DNA of 64,000 bases from Kribbella qitaiheensis (GTDB taxonomy: Bacteria; Actinomycetota; Actinomycetes; Propionibacteriales; Kribbellaceae). The stretch spans positions 5,456,001-5,520,000 of the forward strand of contig NZ_CP043661.1 in the NCBI RefSeq assembly GCF_014217565.1. The letters run 5' to 3'. Positions 57,273 to 64,000 of the stretch are shown in pieces. Below the pieces are notes generated by a model. The model saw nothing but the letters and a program-made list of their open reading frames with translations, ran no database searches and had not been told where the DNA came from. The position numbers and the translations under genes were made by a program. How positions within the stretch are numbered: position 1 is the stretch's first letter; the number at the start of each line of letters is the position of its first letter.

Positions 57273-58829
57273 GCACCGACCGCAGGCCGATCCGCCGGGC
57301 GCTGATCAGCGTCTACGACAAGACCGGTCTGGAGGAGCTCGCGAAGGCCCTGTCCGACGCCGGGGTCCAGCTGGTGTCGACCGGTTCCACCGCCGCCCGG
57401 ATCGCGGCGGCCGGCGTACCGGTGACCAAGGTGGAAGAGCTCACCGGGTTCCCGGAGTGCCTGGACGGGCGGGTGAAGACGCTGCACCCGAAGGTGCACG
57501 CCGGTCTGCTCGCCGACGTCCGCAAGCCCGACCACGTCGAGCAGCTCGCCGAGATGCGCGTCGAGCCGTTCGACCTGCTGGTCAGCAACCTGTACCCGTT
57601 CAGCGAGACGGTCGCCTCCGGCGCGTCGGTGGACGAATGTGTCGAGCAGATCGACATCGGTGGTCCTTCGATGGTCCGCGGTGCGGCCAAGAACCACGCG
57701 AACGTTGCTGTCGTGACCTCGCCCTCGCAGTACGAGGATCTGTACACGGTCCTCGACGAGGGTGGCTTCTCGCTGGAGGAGCGTCAGCGGCTCGCCGCTG
57801 CGGCGTTCGTGCACACGGCGGAGTACGACGTGGCCGTCGCGTCCTGGATGGGCAGTGTGCTCACCGACAGCGCCGAGGGCTCGGGCTTCCCGGCCTGGGT
57901 CGGTGCTGCTTGGGACAAGAAGGCAGTGCTGCGGTACGGCGAGAACCCGCACCAGCCGGCTGCGCTGTACAGCAACGGGCCGGAGCGGTTTGGCTTCGGC
58001 CGAGCAGCTGCACGGCAAGGAGATGTCGTACAACAACTACGTCGACGCGGACGCCGCCCGACGTACGGCGTACGACTTCAGCGGGCCTGCTGTGGCGATC
58101 ATCAAGCACGCGAACCCATGTGGCATCGCTGTTGGTGCTGACATCGCGGAGGCTCACCGCCGTGCGCACGAGTGCGACCCGGTATCGGCGTACGGCGGCG
58201 TGATCGCCACCAACGCGCCTGTCTCGGTCGAGATGGCCAAGCAGGTCGCGGAGATCTTCACCGAGGTGCTGGTCGCGCCTGGCTACGAGGACGGCGCGGT
58301 CGAGATCCTGCAGGCGAAGAAGAACATCCGGCTGCTGGTCTGCGGACCGGACGAGTTCGGTCAGCCGGTCGAGTTCCGCGCGATCAGCGGAGGACTCCTG
58401 ATGCAGCAGAAGGACGTCTTCCAGGCGCCCGGCGACGACCCGGCCGCGTGGCAGTTGGCCGCTGGTCCTGCAGTCTCCGACGACGTGCTCGCCGACCTCG
58501 CCTTCGCGTGGAAGGCCTGCCGGGCGGTCAAGTCCAACGCCATCCTGCTGGCTGCTGACGGCGCCTCGGTCGGTGTCGGCATGGGCCAGGTCAACCGCGT
58601 CGACTCCTGCCGCTTGGCCGTCTCCCGCGCAGGCGAGCGCGCTGCCGGATCCGTCGCCGCCTCGGACGCCTTCTTCCCGTTCCCGGACGGCCTGGAGGTC
58701 CTGATCGAGGCCGGCGTCAAGGCAGTCGTCCAGCCCGGCGGCTCCATCCGCGACGACGCCGCCATCGAAGCCGCCAACAAGGCCGGCATCACCATGTACT
58801 TCACCGGCACCCGCCACTTCTTCCACTAG
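57269..58829 (+). CDS. purH: Bifunctional AICAR transformylase/IMP cyclohydrolase, one surplus base
   Basis: 519 aa after correction. N-terminal IMP cyclohydrolase: [24 protein letters not shown]-type loop, [21 protein letters not shown]-terminal transformylase: [29 protein letters not shown] and the final [19 protein letters not shown]. The frame breaks between YSNGPERF and [11 protein letters not shown]; one T too many at 57989-57991 (or an equivalent small deletion) explains it. Both halves are otherwise perfect, and the gene is normally needed for growth without purines, so an error in the sequence is likelier than a pseudogene. GTG at 57269. Confidence 0.93.
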
Positions 58830-58834
58830 TGCGA

Positions 58835-58866
58835 AACCACCCTCGCCTCCTCCGGCGAGGGTGGTT
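58835..58866 (+). terminator. Terminator of the purN-purH operon
   Basis: AACCACCCTCGCC at 58835-58847 pairs perfectly with GGCGAGGGTGGTT at 58854-58866, loop six bases, followed by CTTCGTT. Confidence 0.9.
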
Positions 58867-58968
58867 CTTCGTTCCCACGAGCCCACCCGGCTACGCCGCT
58901 CCCGCGTCGCGGCTAAGCCTGCAAGGTGGCGCTGTGGATGATGGCGGCCGAAGAATTCCCCGGAGCGC

Positions 58969-59107
58969 CTCTGTGCACTGGGTGAGCGTCTATCCGGAGA
59001 CAAGCGCTCAGCTCATGCACAAAGGCCGGCGGCAGGCGCGCAGTACGGCGGCTTTGTGCTCCGGGTGAGTGCCTGGCGGCCGGTAGTTGCTCAGGTCGTG
59101 CACAAAG
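58969..59107. repeat. Two-hairpin repeat element, copy 2
   Basis: Two hairpin units of 56 bp each: 58969-59024 (CTCTGTGCA to TGCACAAAG, one mismatch, inner TGAGCG/CGCTCA) and 59052-59107 (CTTTGTGCT to TGCACAAAG), separated by a 27-nt spacer that begins GCCGGC, as in the copy at 7051-7197. The terminal sequences differ more between the two ends than in copy 1. Like copy 1 it lies shortly after a large plus-strand gene and its terminator, next to a decayed gene fragment. Confidence 0.75.
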
Positions 59108-59152
59108 CGGGGTGCGCTCGACCTGACCCCTCCGGCAACAAGCAGGGCCAGG

Positions 59153-59319
59153 ATGAAGGGCCGTACGGCGTACTGCTCGCGGATCGGCATCACCAACGAG
59201 AGCGGCGATCACCTCGGCGGTGTGGTCAAGCCGAGCTTCCAGGGGCTGACCCGATCTTCGACGACCCACCACCACGCTTCAACCAGTACTACGGCCTCGG
59301 CGACCTCATCTGGCGGTGA
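59153..59319 (+). pseudogene. Frameshifted C-terminal gene remnant
   Basis: From an ATG at 59153 one frame reads GRTAYCSRIGITNESGDHLG and GGVVKPSFQGLT, all protein-like; then the sequence becomes Ser/Thr-rich. The adjacent frame carries a natural end, DPIFDDPPPRFNQYYGLGDL, with stop at 59319. The two would join at about 59250. Unlike the others in the window, this break is not a single surplus base (two bases over, or one lost). No family recognised, no N-terminal part, so a remnant. The stop overlaps the GNAT gene by 14 bp. Confidence 0.4.
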
Positions 59320-59758
59320 GTTTGGTGAAGTGGACTCGTTCGAAGCCGTGGAAGGCCTCTCGGTGGGTTTCTGTGTAGCCGTGATGGGGGTAGTAGGTGA
59401 GGTTTTCGGTCATGGCGACGTTCGTGTAGAGGGTGATCTGGTGGTGGCCGCGGGAGTGGGCCTCGGTGTCGACGAAAGCCAGTAGTGCGGAGCCGACTCC
59501 TGTGCCCTGTGCGGTGGGGGAGACGGCGATGACGTCCAGGAGGAGCGCGTCGGGCTGGTCTTCCAGCAGGACGAAGCCGATCACCGTACTGCGATCATCC
59601 GCGACCCAGACTTTGCCGGAGTCGATCGCGGCTGCGTAGTCGACCGTCATCGGGAAAGGCGGGCGGCCGATTCGGGGGATGTAGAGCTCGAAGGCCGCCT
59701 GGGCGATCGCGGTGACGGGGGTGGCGTCGGCGGGGGTGGCGGGCCGGATCTTCAGCAT
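59306..59758 (-). CDS. GNAT family N-acetyltransferase
   Basis: 150 aa, complete. IRPATPADATPVTAIAQAAF starts the fold; the acetyl-CoA loop is in VSPTAQGTGVGSALL (QGTGVG), followed by the YTNVAMTENLTYYPHHGYTE strand-helix and FERVHFTKLTAR at the end. Substrate unknown. ATG at 59758. It is divergent from the chitinase gene; the palindrome at 59793 lies between them. Confidence 0.88.
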   Translation of the reverse strand: MLKIRPATPADATPVTAIAQAAFELYIPRIGRPPFPMTVDYAAAIDSGKVWVADDRSTVIGFVLLEDQPDALLLDVIAVSPTAQGTGVGSALLAFVDTEAHSRGHHQITLYTNVAMTENLTYYPHHGYTETHREAFHGFERVHFTKLTAR

Positions 59759-59792
59759 GGCGGTGAGCTTAGGAGACTTCGTCCAGGCGATG

Positions 59793-59816
59793 GGGTAAGA
59801 AAGCGCTCTCTTACCC
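59793..59816. promoter_or_regulatory. 24-bp LacI-type palindrome upstream of the chitinase gene
   Basis: GGGTAAGA (59793-59800) and TCTTACCC (59809-59816) are exact complements around AAGCGCTC, itself containing the palindrome AGCGCT typical of LacI-family operator centres (compare the CebR box with an AGCGCT core in Streptomyces). Position about 110-130 bp upstream of the chitinase start suggests repression by a sugar-responsive LacI protein. The regulator is not in the window. Confidence 0.6.
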
Positions 59817-59922
59817 GCGGGTCACGGTGGAAAATGTTTTAGTAGAGAGGTTGCTTAACTATTCGCGGCCTGCCTATGGTGATCCGGCTCGTTGTCCCTC
59901 GAACCGCCCGTTGGGGAGAACC

Positions 59923-61203
59923 ATGTCGGTGAAACGTCGGAGCCTTGCGTTGCTGGTGGCAGCTGCGGTGACAGTCCCTCTGGGGCTTTCCGCGGTGCCT
60001 GCCGAGGCCCACAGTCAGAAGCGTGTTGTCGGTTACTACACCCAGTGGAGCGGTTACGACCGCAACTTCCTGGTGAGTGACCTGGTCAAGAACGGTACGG
60101 CCGCCAAACTCACCCAGCTGAACTATGCGTTCGGCTTCCTGGATCCTGCGGGCAACTGCGTCTCCAGCGACCCGTGGGCCGACTACCAGCGGCCGTTCAC
60201 CGCCGAGCAGAGCGTCAGCGGCAAGGCCGACGAGGCCGGGCAGGCGTTGTCCGGCAACCTGAACCAGCTGAAGCAGCTGAAGCAGAAGTTCCCGAAGCTC
60301 CGGATCAGCATCTCGCTCGGCGGCTGGACCGGGTCGAAGTACTTCTCCGACGCCGCGCTCACCCCGGTCTCCCGGGCCGCGAGTGTGAAGTCCTGCCTGG
60401 ACATGTGGCTGAAGGGCAACCTGCCGGGCGCACCGGCCGGTGCCGTGAAGGGGGTCTTCGACGGCGTCGACCTCGACTGGGAATGGCCGGCCAGCGAGGG
60501 CAACCCGGGCAACGTGATCCGTCCCGAGGACAAGGCGAACTTCGCCGCCCTGGTGCACGAGTACCGCAAGCAGCTGGACAAGGCGTCCTGGCCGTTCCGC
60601 GGCCGGTACAACCTGAGCGCGTTCCTGCCGGCGAACCCGACGATGATCGACAAGGGCTTCGACGTACCGAAGGTCTTCAAGGACCTGACCTTCGGTACGA
60701 CGCAGGGCTACGACTACCACGGCACGTGGGAGCCACTGACGAACCAGCAGTCCGCGATCGACGGTCCGGCGGCTGACCCGACCACACCGGAGTTCAGCTC
60801 TCAGGTGACGATCGACTCGTACCTGTCCCGGGGCGCGCCGCGGAACAAGCTGGTGATGGGCGTGCCGTTCTACTCGCACGGCTGGACCGGCGTCACGAAC
60901 GAGAATCATGGTCTGTTCCAGCCCGCGACCGGCGCCGCGCCGGCGACGTTCGAGGCCGGTACGGAGGACTACCGCTACCTCAAGGCCAAGCTGTCCACCT
61001 TCAACGTGTACCGCGACAACAAGGCCGGCTTCGCCTGGCTCTTCGACGGCACCACCTTCTGGACCTGGGACGACCCGATCGAGATGAAGCGCAAGGCCCA
61101 GTACATCTCCAACCGCAACCTCGGCGGCGCGATGATCTGGTCCCTCGACGGCGACACCCCGACCGGCGAACTCATCTCAGCCCTGCACCGCAACCTCCGC
61201 TGA
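59923..61203 (+). CDS. Secreted GH18 chitinase
   Basis: 426 aa. Signal peptide 1-29 (KRRSLALLVAAAVTVPLGLSA, cleavage after AEA). GH18 catalytic barrel: RVVGYYTQWSGY, ISISLGGWTGSKYFSD, and the catalytic DxxDxDxE as D180-G-V-D183-L-D185-W-E187; TQGYDYHGTWEPLTNQQ and MIWSLDGDTP later. It hydrolyses chitin; no separate chitin-binding domain, so it likely acts on soluble or loosely packed chains. ATG at 59923 with GGGGAGAACC upstream. Confidence 0.95.
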   Translation: MSVKRRSLALLVAAAVTVPLGLSAVPAEAHSQKRVVGYYTQWSGYDRNFLVSDLVKNGTAAKLTQLNYAFGFLDPAGNCVSSDPWADYQRPFTAEQSVSGKADEAGQALSGNLNQLKQLKQKFPKLRISISLGGWTGSKYFSDAALTPVSRAASVKSCLDMWLKGNLPGAPAGAVKGVFDGVDLDWEWPASEGNPGNVIRPEDKANFAALVHEYRKQLDKASWPFRGRYNLSAFLPANPTMIDKGFDVPKVFKDLTFGTTQGYDYHGTWEPLTNQQSAIDGPAADPTTPEFSSQVTIDSYLSRGAPRNKLVMGVPFYSHGWTGVTNENHGLFQPATGAAPATFEAGTEDYRYLKAKLSTFNVYRDNKAGFAWLFDGTTFWTWDDPIEMKRKAQYISNRNLGGAMIWSLDGDTPTGELISALHRNLR

Positions 61204-61205
61204 CC

Positions 61206-61292
61206 TCCGCGAGCGAGATCCTCGCCTGGGTCACCGCCAACTACACCGCTCAAACCGTCGGCAGCAGCATCGTCTACAACCTCACCAGCTGA
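61206..61292 (+). pseudogene. C-terminal remnant, possibly of a glycosyltransferase
   Basis: Directly after the chitinase stop, 28 codons read SASEILAWVTANYTAQTVGS and SIVYNLTS followed by TGA (61290-61292). This resembles the C-terminal end of ArnT/PMT-like membrane glycosyltransferases (WV-x2-NFT-x3-VGG-x-TVYDLT). No upstream part remains, so it seems a deletion scar that brought the chitinase next to an old gene end. Confidence 0.35.
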
Positions 61293-61315
61293 TCAACCGC
61301 GGTCCGACCGGAACG

Positions 61316-61353
61316 CACCAGCGGGCCCGCCTGAAGAGGCGGGCCCGCTGGTG
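61316..61353. terminator. Very strong bidirectional terminator
   Basis: CACCAGCGGGCCCGCCT at 61316-61332 pairs over 17 bp with AGGCGGGCCCGCTGGTG at 61337-61353, loop GAAG. It lies between the convergent chitinase and pirin genes. Confidence 0.92.
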
Positions 61354-61362
61354 GTGTCAGGA

Positions 61363-62349
61363 TCAGTTGGACTCGTGCAGGTCGGTGCCGAGGCCGTGAA
61401 CGGCGGGGATGGAGCCGAGCTTTCCAGCCTGGAAGTCCTCGAAGGCCTGGACCACCTCGGCGCGGGTGTTCATCACGAACGGTCCGGCCATCGCGATCGG
61501 CTCGCGGATCGGGCGGCCGCCCAGGACGAGTACGTCGAGGTTGGGCTCGGCCTGGGGCTGCGACGTTGCTGCCGCAGTACGGATCGTGTCGCCGGGGCCG
61601 AAGAGTGCCAGCTGACCCTTGCGGATCGGGCGGTGCTCGGCGCCGACCGTGCCCTGCCCGGCCAGTACGTAGACGAGCGCGTTGTAGTCCGGCTGCCAGG
61701 GCAGTACCAGCTCGGCGCCGGGGCTGACCGTGGCGTGCACCAACGTGATCGGCGTGTGGGTCGACCCGGGACCGTCATGCCCGTCGACCGAGCCTGCGAT
61801 CACCCGGATCAGCGCGCCGCCGTCGGGCGTGGAGAGCAGCGCCGAGTCGCCACCGCGGATGTCCTGGTAGCGCGGGGCCGCCCACTTCTGCGCCTTCGGC
61901 AGGTTCACCCAGAGCTGGATGCCGTGGAACAGACCGCCGCTCAGCACCAGGTGCTCCGGCGGAGTCTCGATATGCAGCAATCCACTTCCGGCTGTCATCC
62001 ACTGGGTGTCGCCGTTGGAGATGACGCCGCCGCCACCCTGCGAGTCCTGGTGCTCCATGATCCCGTCGAGCATGTACGTGACGGTCTCGAATCCACGGTG
62101 CGGGTGCCACGGCGTCCCCTTCGGCTCACCCGGCGCGTACTCCACCTCGCCCATCTGGTCCATATGGATGAACGGATCCAGGTCGCTCAGGTCGACGCCC
62201 GCGAACGCCCGGCGTACCGGGAAGCCCTCGCCCTCGTACCCGCTCGGCGCGGAGGTCACCGACCGAACCGCACGCTCCTTGGCCACGGCACGATCCGGCT
62301 GGTGGACACGCGGCAGCACGGTGATGTCAGAAACGGTCACGGCGGGCAT
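61363..62349 (-). CDS. Pirin family protein
   Basis: 328 aa, two cupin barrels. Metal ligands are in the N-terminal barrel: HPHRGFETVTYML (two His) and GLLHIETPPEH with a His and Glu. Bacterial pirins have quercetin dioxygenase activity or act as redox-sensing regulators. ATG at 62349 (MPAVTVSDIT) is preceded by AGGAGTT. An operator-like palindrome lies just upstream (62368-62389). Confidence 0.92.
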   Translation of the reverse strand: MPAVTVSDITVLPRVHQPDRAVAKERAVRSVTSAPSGYEGEGFPVRRAFAGVDLSDLDPFIHMDQMGEVEYAPGEPKGTPWHPHRGFETVTYMLDGIMEHQDSQGGGGVISNGDTQWMTAGSGLLHIETPPEHLVLSGGLFHGIQLWVNLPKAQKWAAPRYQDIRGGDSALLSTPDGGALIRVIAGSVDGHDGPGSTHTPITLVHATVSPGAELVLPWQPDYNALVYVLAGQGTVGAEHRPIRKGQLALFGPGDTIRTAAATSQPQAEPNLDVLVLGGRPIREPIAMAGPFVMNTRAEVVQAFEDFQAGKLGSIPAVHGLGTDLHESN

Positions 62350-62367
62350 GACGAACTCCTCGCTCTT

Positions 62368-62389
62368 GGTAGTTCAACAATAAACTACC
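62368..62389. promoter_or_regulatory. Operator-like palindrome at the pirin promoter
   Basis: GGTAGTT at 62368-62374 and AACTACC at 62383-62389 flank an 8-nt A/T-rich centre. TAGTT/AACTA with this spacing is the kind of site bound by MarR/HxlR-type redox repressors, which frequently control pirin genes. It lies 18 bp upstream of the start codon. Confidence 0.55.
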
Positions 62390-62854
62390 TGCCTCAACCG
62401 TGGCAACCCCGCAGTCATTCCCGTACTGGTCGCCAATGCCGCTCCCGCGCCTCAGGCCCACTCGCCCTGGTCCCCAGCCCTACGTCGCGGTTCGCGACGC
62501 ATCGCTCTGATCCAACGGGCAAGAGCTCGTCCAGCCCATCGACTTCGGTGCATCGGCGGTTACTGAGAGTTAAAAGAATTACCGCAATTCGCGGCTTTCC
62601 GTTGGAAAAGTACCTCCGGGTGAGGCTGGCATGGAAAATCGCTTGTTGCGACCGATAGGCAACGCGCGGTGATATCAAGAGCCGCGCAAAAATGCCGACT
62701 CTATAGTCCTGTCGACCTGGCTTGTCTAGGGTTCACTCTCCTGAATCGCCATTAATAAAAGTCGTTCGAAAGCGGTAACGCAACGCGGTTCACAGCGATA
62801 TAGGTCGTGTGTGTCGCGAGTATTTCGCAGGCACCTCGCAAGGGGGGAAATAAA
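62390..62854. other. Intergenic stretch with falling GC content
   Basis: 465 bp without a supported gene. A minus-strand open frame (62415-62678) has no recognisable features. From about 62560 on, the sequence is clearly more A/T-rich than the rest of the window, with several TATA-like hexamers (near 62700, 62755 and 62795), and continues so into the VWA gene. This could mark the boundary of an acquired island and carry its promoter. Confidence 0.5.
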
Positions 62855-63587
62855 ATGGAATCCGAAGTAAATGCATCCTCTTTTCCGGCAGATGAAGGTC
62901 AGCCGGTGATGCCGTTCTACATGGTGTGCGATGTCTCGTACTCGATGAAGGACGAGATGAAGGCGTTGAACGAGTCTCTGACCAGGCTGCGTGCTGAGAT
63001 CATCCGGAAGCCGGCGGTCGACGATGTCGCCCGGCTGGCTGTGATCACCTTTTCGGACACGGCTGAAGTCCTGCTGCCGCTAGGACAACTGAGCGACACG
63101 GTGATGCCGCATCTCGAGGCGAAGGGCCGGTACGCAGTACGGTCCGGCCTTCCGAGCGGTGCGGCAGGCGATCGAGGCGGACCGGGACAAACTCAAGGCG
63201 GACGGCCTGAAGGTCTTCCGGCCATGCGTATTCTTCCTCACCGATGGCGAGCCGAACGACGGTGACTGGAACCAGGTGTTCAAGGATACCTTGACCTATG
63301 ACGCGGCGACTGGTACTGGGATGCGCTCGTACCCGATATTCGTGCCGTTTGGTTTTCGCCAGGCCCAAGAAGAAGTGATGAAGAAACTCGCCTATCCGCG
63401 CGACCGTGGAAAGTGGTTTCTGGCCACCCGAACCGACCCCGAGAGCGCCGTCCGGGGAATTCTGGATCTCGTGCGTCGCACGGTGATGGTGAGCAGTCAG
63501 CAGGTCGGCACCGGAAAGGCGGCCAATGGTATCGCCGATCCTGAGCCGGGCAGCGGCATCGTCAGCGGCGAGTCAGAATACATCTGA
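62855..63587 (+). CDS. VWA domain protein (TerY type), one surplus base
   Basis: 243 aa after correction. The VWA domain starts with MPFYMVCDVSYSMKDEM, in which DVSYS is the MIDAS DxSxS, followed by RLAVITFSDTAEVLLPLGQL; the third MIDAS part is in FRPCVFFLTDGEPNDGDW. One extra base in 63124-63130 (GGGCCGG in place of GGGCGG) breaks the frame; without it one reads EAKGGTQYGPAFRAVRQAI, as expected. TerY-like VWA proteins are partners of PP2C phosphatases and kinases in the TerY-P triad. ATG at 62855 after AGGGGGGAAATAAA. Confidence 0.82.
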
Positions 63588-64000
63588 TGGGGGCGGTGGA
63601 CGGGGCGACCCACCGCGTCGAATCATTCGTCATCGGTAACCCGGGACGGGCCGTCCTGGAGTTGGCCGACGGACCTCCGGCGGTGCCGATAGGGCGCGCA
63701 GACGTAGAACTCAGCGCGGTGTCGCTGGAGGGGCTGATCCTCCGCGCGGCGACCGTTCGCGGAGTGTCGCACCGCGAGGACCTAGAGCCACGACAGGATG
63801 CCTTCGCGCTGGCTTACGGCGAGGTCACGCAAGGCGGTCTTGTAGCAGTCGTCTGTGACGGCGTCGGCCAGTATGCGGCCTCGTTCCGAGCAGCCGACCT
63901 CGCAGCACAGCAGATTGCGGAGCTCGGCAGTAGTGGACTGGACTGGGCAACAGTGTTTCGCTCCGTCAACCAGAGTCTGCTGGACGAACTGAAAGCGGTC
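63587..64000 (+). CDS. PP2C family protein phosphatase, truncated by the window end
   Basis: 138 codons visible. ATG at 63587 overlaps the VWA stop (TGATG). After a short unrelated N-terminal segment (1-60), the PP2C core follows: REDLEPRQDAFALAYG and LVAVVCDGVGQYAAS, where QDAF and CDGVG hold the metal-binding aspartates (the usual D-G-xG). It would dephosphorylate Ser/Thr residues, presumably set by a kinase gene expected next. Gene order VWA-PP2C matches TerY-P-type modules. Confidence 0.85.
   Translation, partial: MGAVDGATHRVESFVIGNPGRAVLELADGPPAVPIGRADVELSAVSLEGLILRAATVRGVSHREDLEPRQDAFALAYGEVTQGGLVAVVCDGVGQYAASFRAADLAAQQIAELGSSGLDWATVFRSVNQSLLDELKAV

Noticed and set aside
62415-62678. 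87-codon minus-strand open frame in the gap before the VWA gene
   Set aside because: No recognisable feature, weak start, unusual composition relative to neighbouring genes.

Overview
The window is a high-GC actinobacterial chromosome segment. The strong G/C third-position bias, frequent GTG/TTG starts, ATGA/GTGA start-stop overlaps, a PspC sensor kinase paired with a LuxR regulator, and the partly conserved order UvrD-type helicase - M23 peptidase - sucC - sucD - PerM-like membrane protein - purN - purH (familiar from mycobacteria) all fit this. The overall flavour (GH18 chitinase, GH13 glucosidase with a sugar ABC transporter, many AraC-type regulators) suggests a soil Propionibacteriales organism such as Kribbella or Nocardioides. 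That genus-level guess is inference.

Layout. 0-6.6 kb: LCP-family cell-wall ligase, AraC regulator divergent from a PhyH-type dioxygenase, HU protein, secreted beta-propeller protein, M13 metallopeptidase. 6.6-9.1 kb: a degenerate stretch with gene fragments, a two-hairpin repeat element and an APH-like kinase. 9.1-20 kb: M24 aminopeptidase, panD, a badly damaged MMPL transporter, FGGY kinase with otsA, a Gfo/Idh oxidoreductase and an amidase, then a divergent block ending in otsB. 20-27.2 kb: AlkA-like glycosylase, cation/proton antiporter, a SAM-riboswitch-controlled thrC-moaD pair, GlxA-type regulator, saccharopine-dehydrogenase-like protein, alcohol dehydrogenase. 27.2-34 kb: cold-shock protein, a PspC membrane protein divergent from a PspC histidine kinase/response regulator, a C1B aminopeptidase, a hydrolase. 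34-38.6 kb: AraC/MFS pair, PIG-L deacetylase, a second-type clpP pair, a 73-bp tandem duplication. 38.6-58.9 kb: the conserved uvrD/pcrA to purH block, interrupted by a LanC-like protein, a DUF6886-like protein, a lipase, a B12-binding protein, a sugar ABC transporter and an alpha-glucosidase. 58.9-64 kb: a second two-hairpin element, GNAT, chitinase, pirin, and the start of a VWA-PP2C cluster with lower GC that may be the edge of a TerY-P-like island.

Functional links. otsA and otsB lie on opposite strands about 3.5 kb apart and together make trehalose. The SAM riboswitch places the threonine-synthase-like PLP enzyme and its sulfur-carrier-like partner under methionine/SAM control, which hints at a sulfur-transfer role rather than plain threonine synthesis. 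sucC/sucD feed the TCA cycle; purN and purH provide two late steps of purine synthesis. The ABC sugar transporter and GH13 enzyme converge on a shared terminator and probably use the same oligosaccharides.

Data caution. Eight genes, including the normally essential purH, are each broken in a way explained by exactly one surplus base, mostly inside G/C-rich motifs. The uniform sign and context suggest systematic sequence error rather than eight independent pseudogenes. The MMPL gene is different: it appears to have lost whole internal segments.
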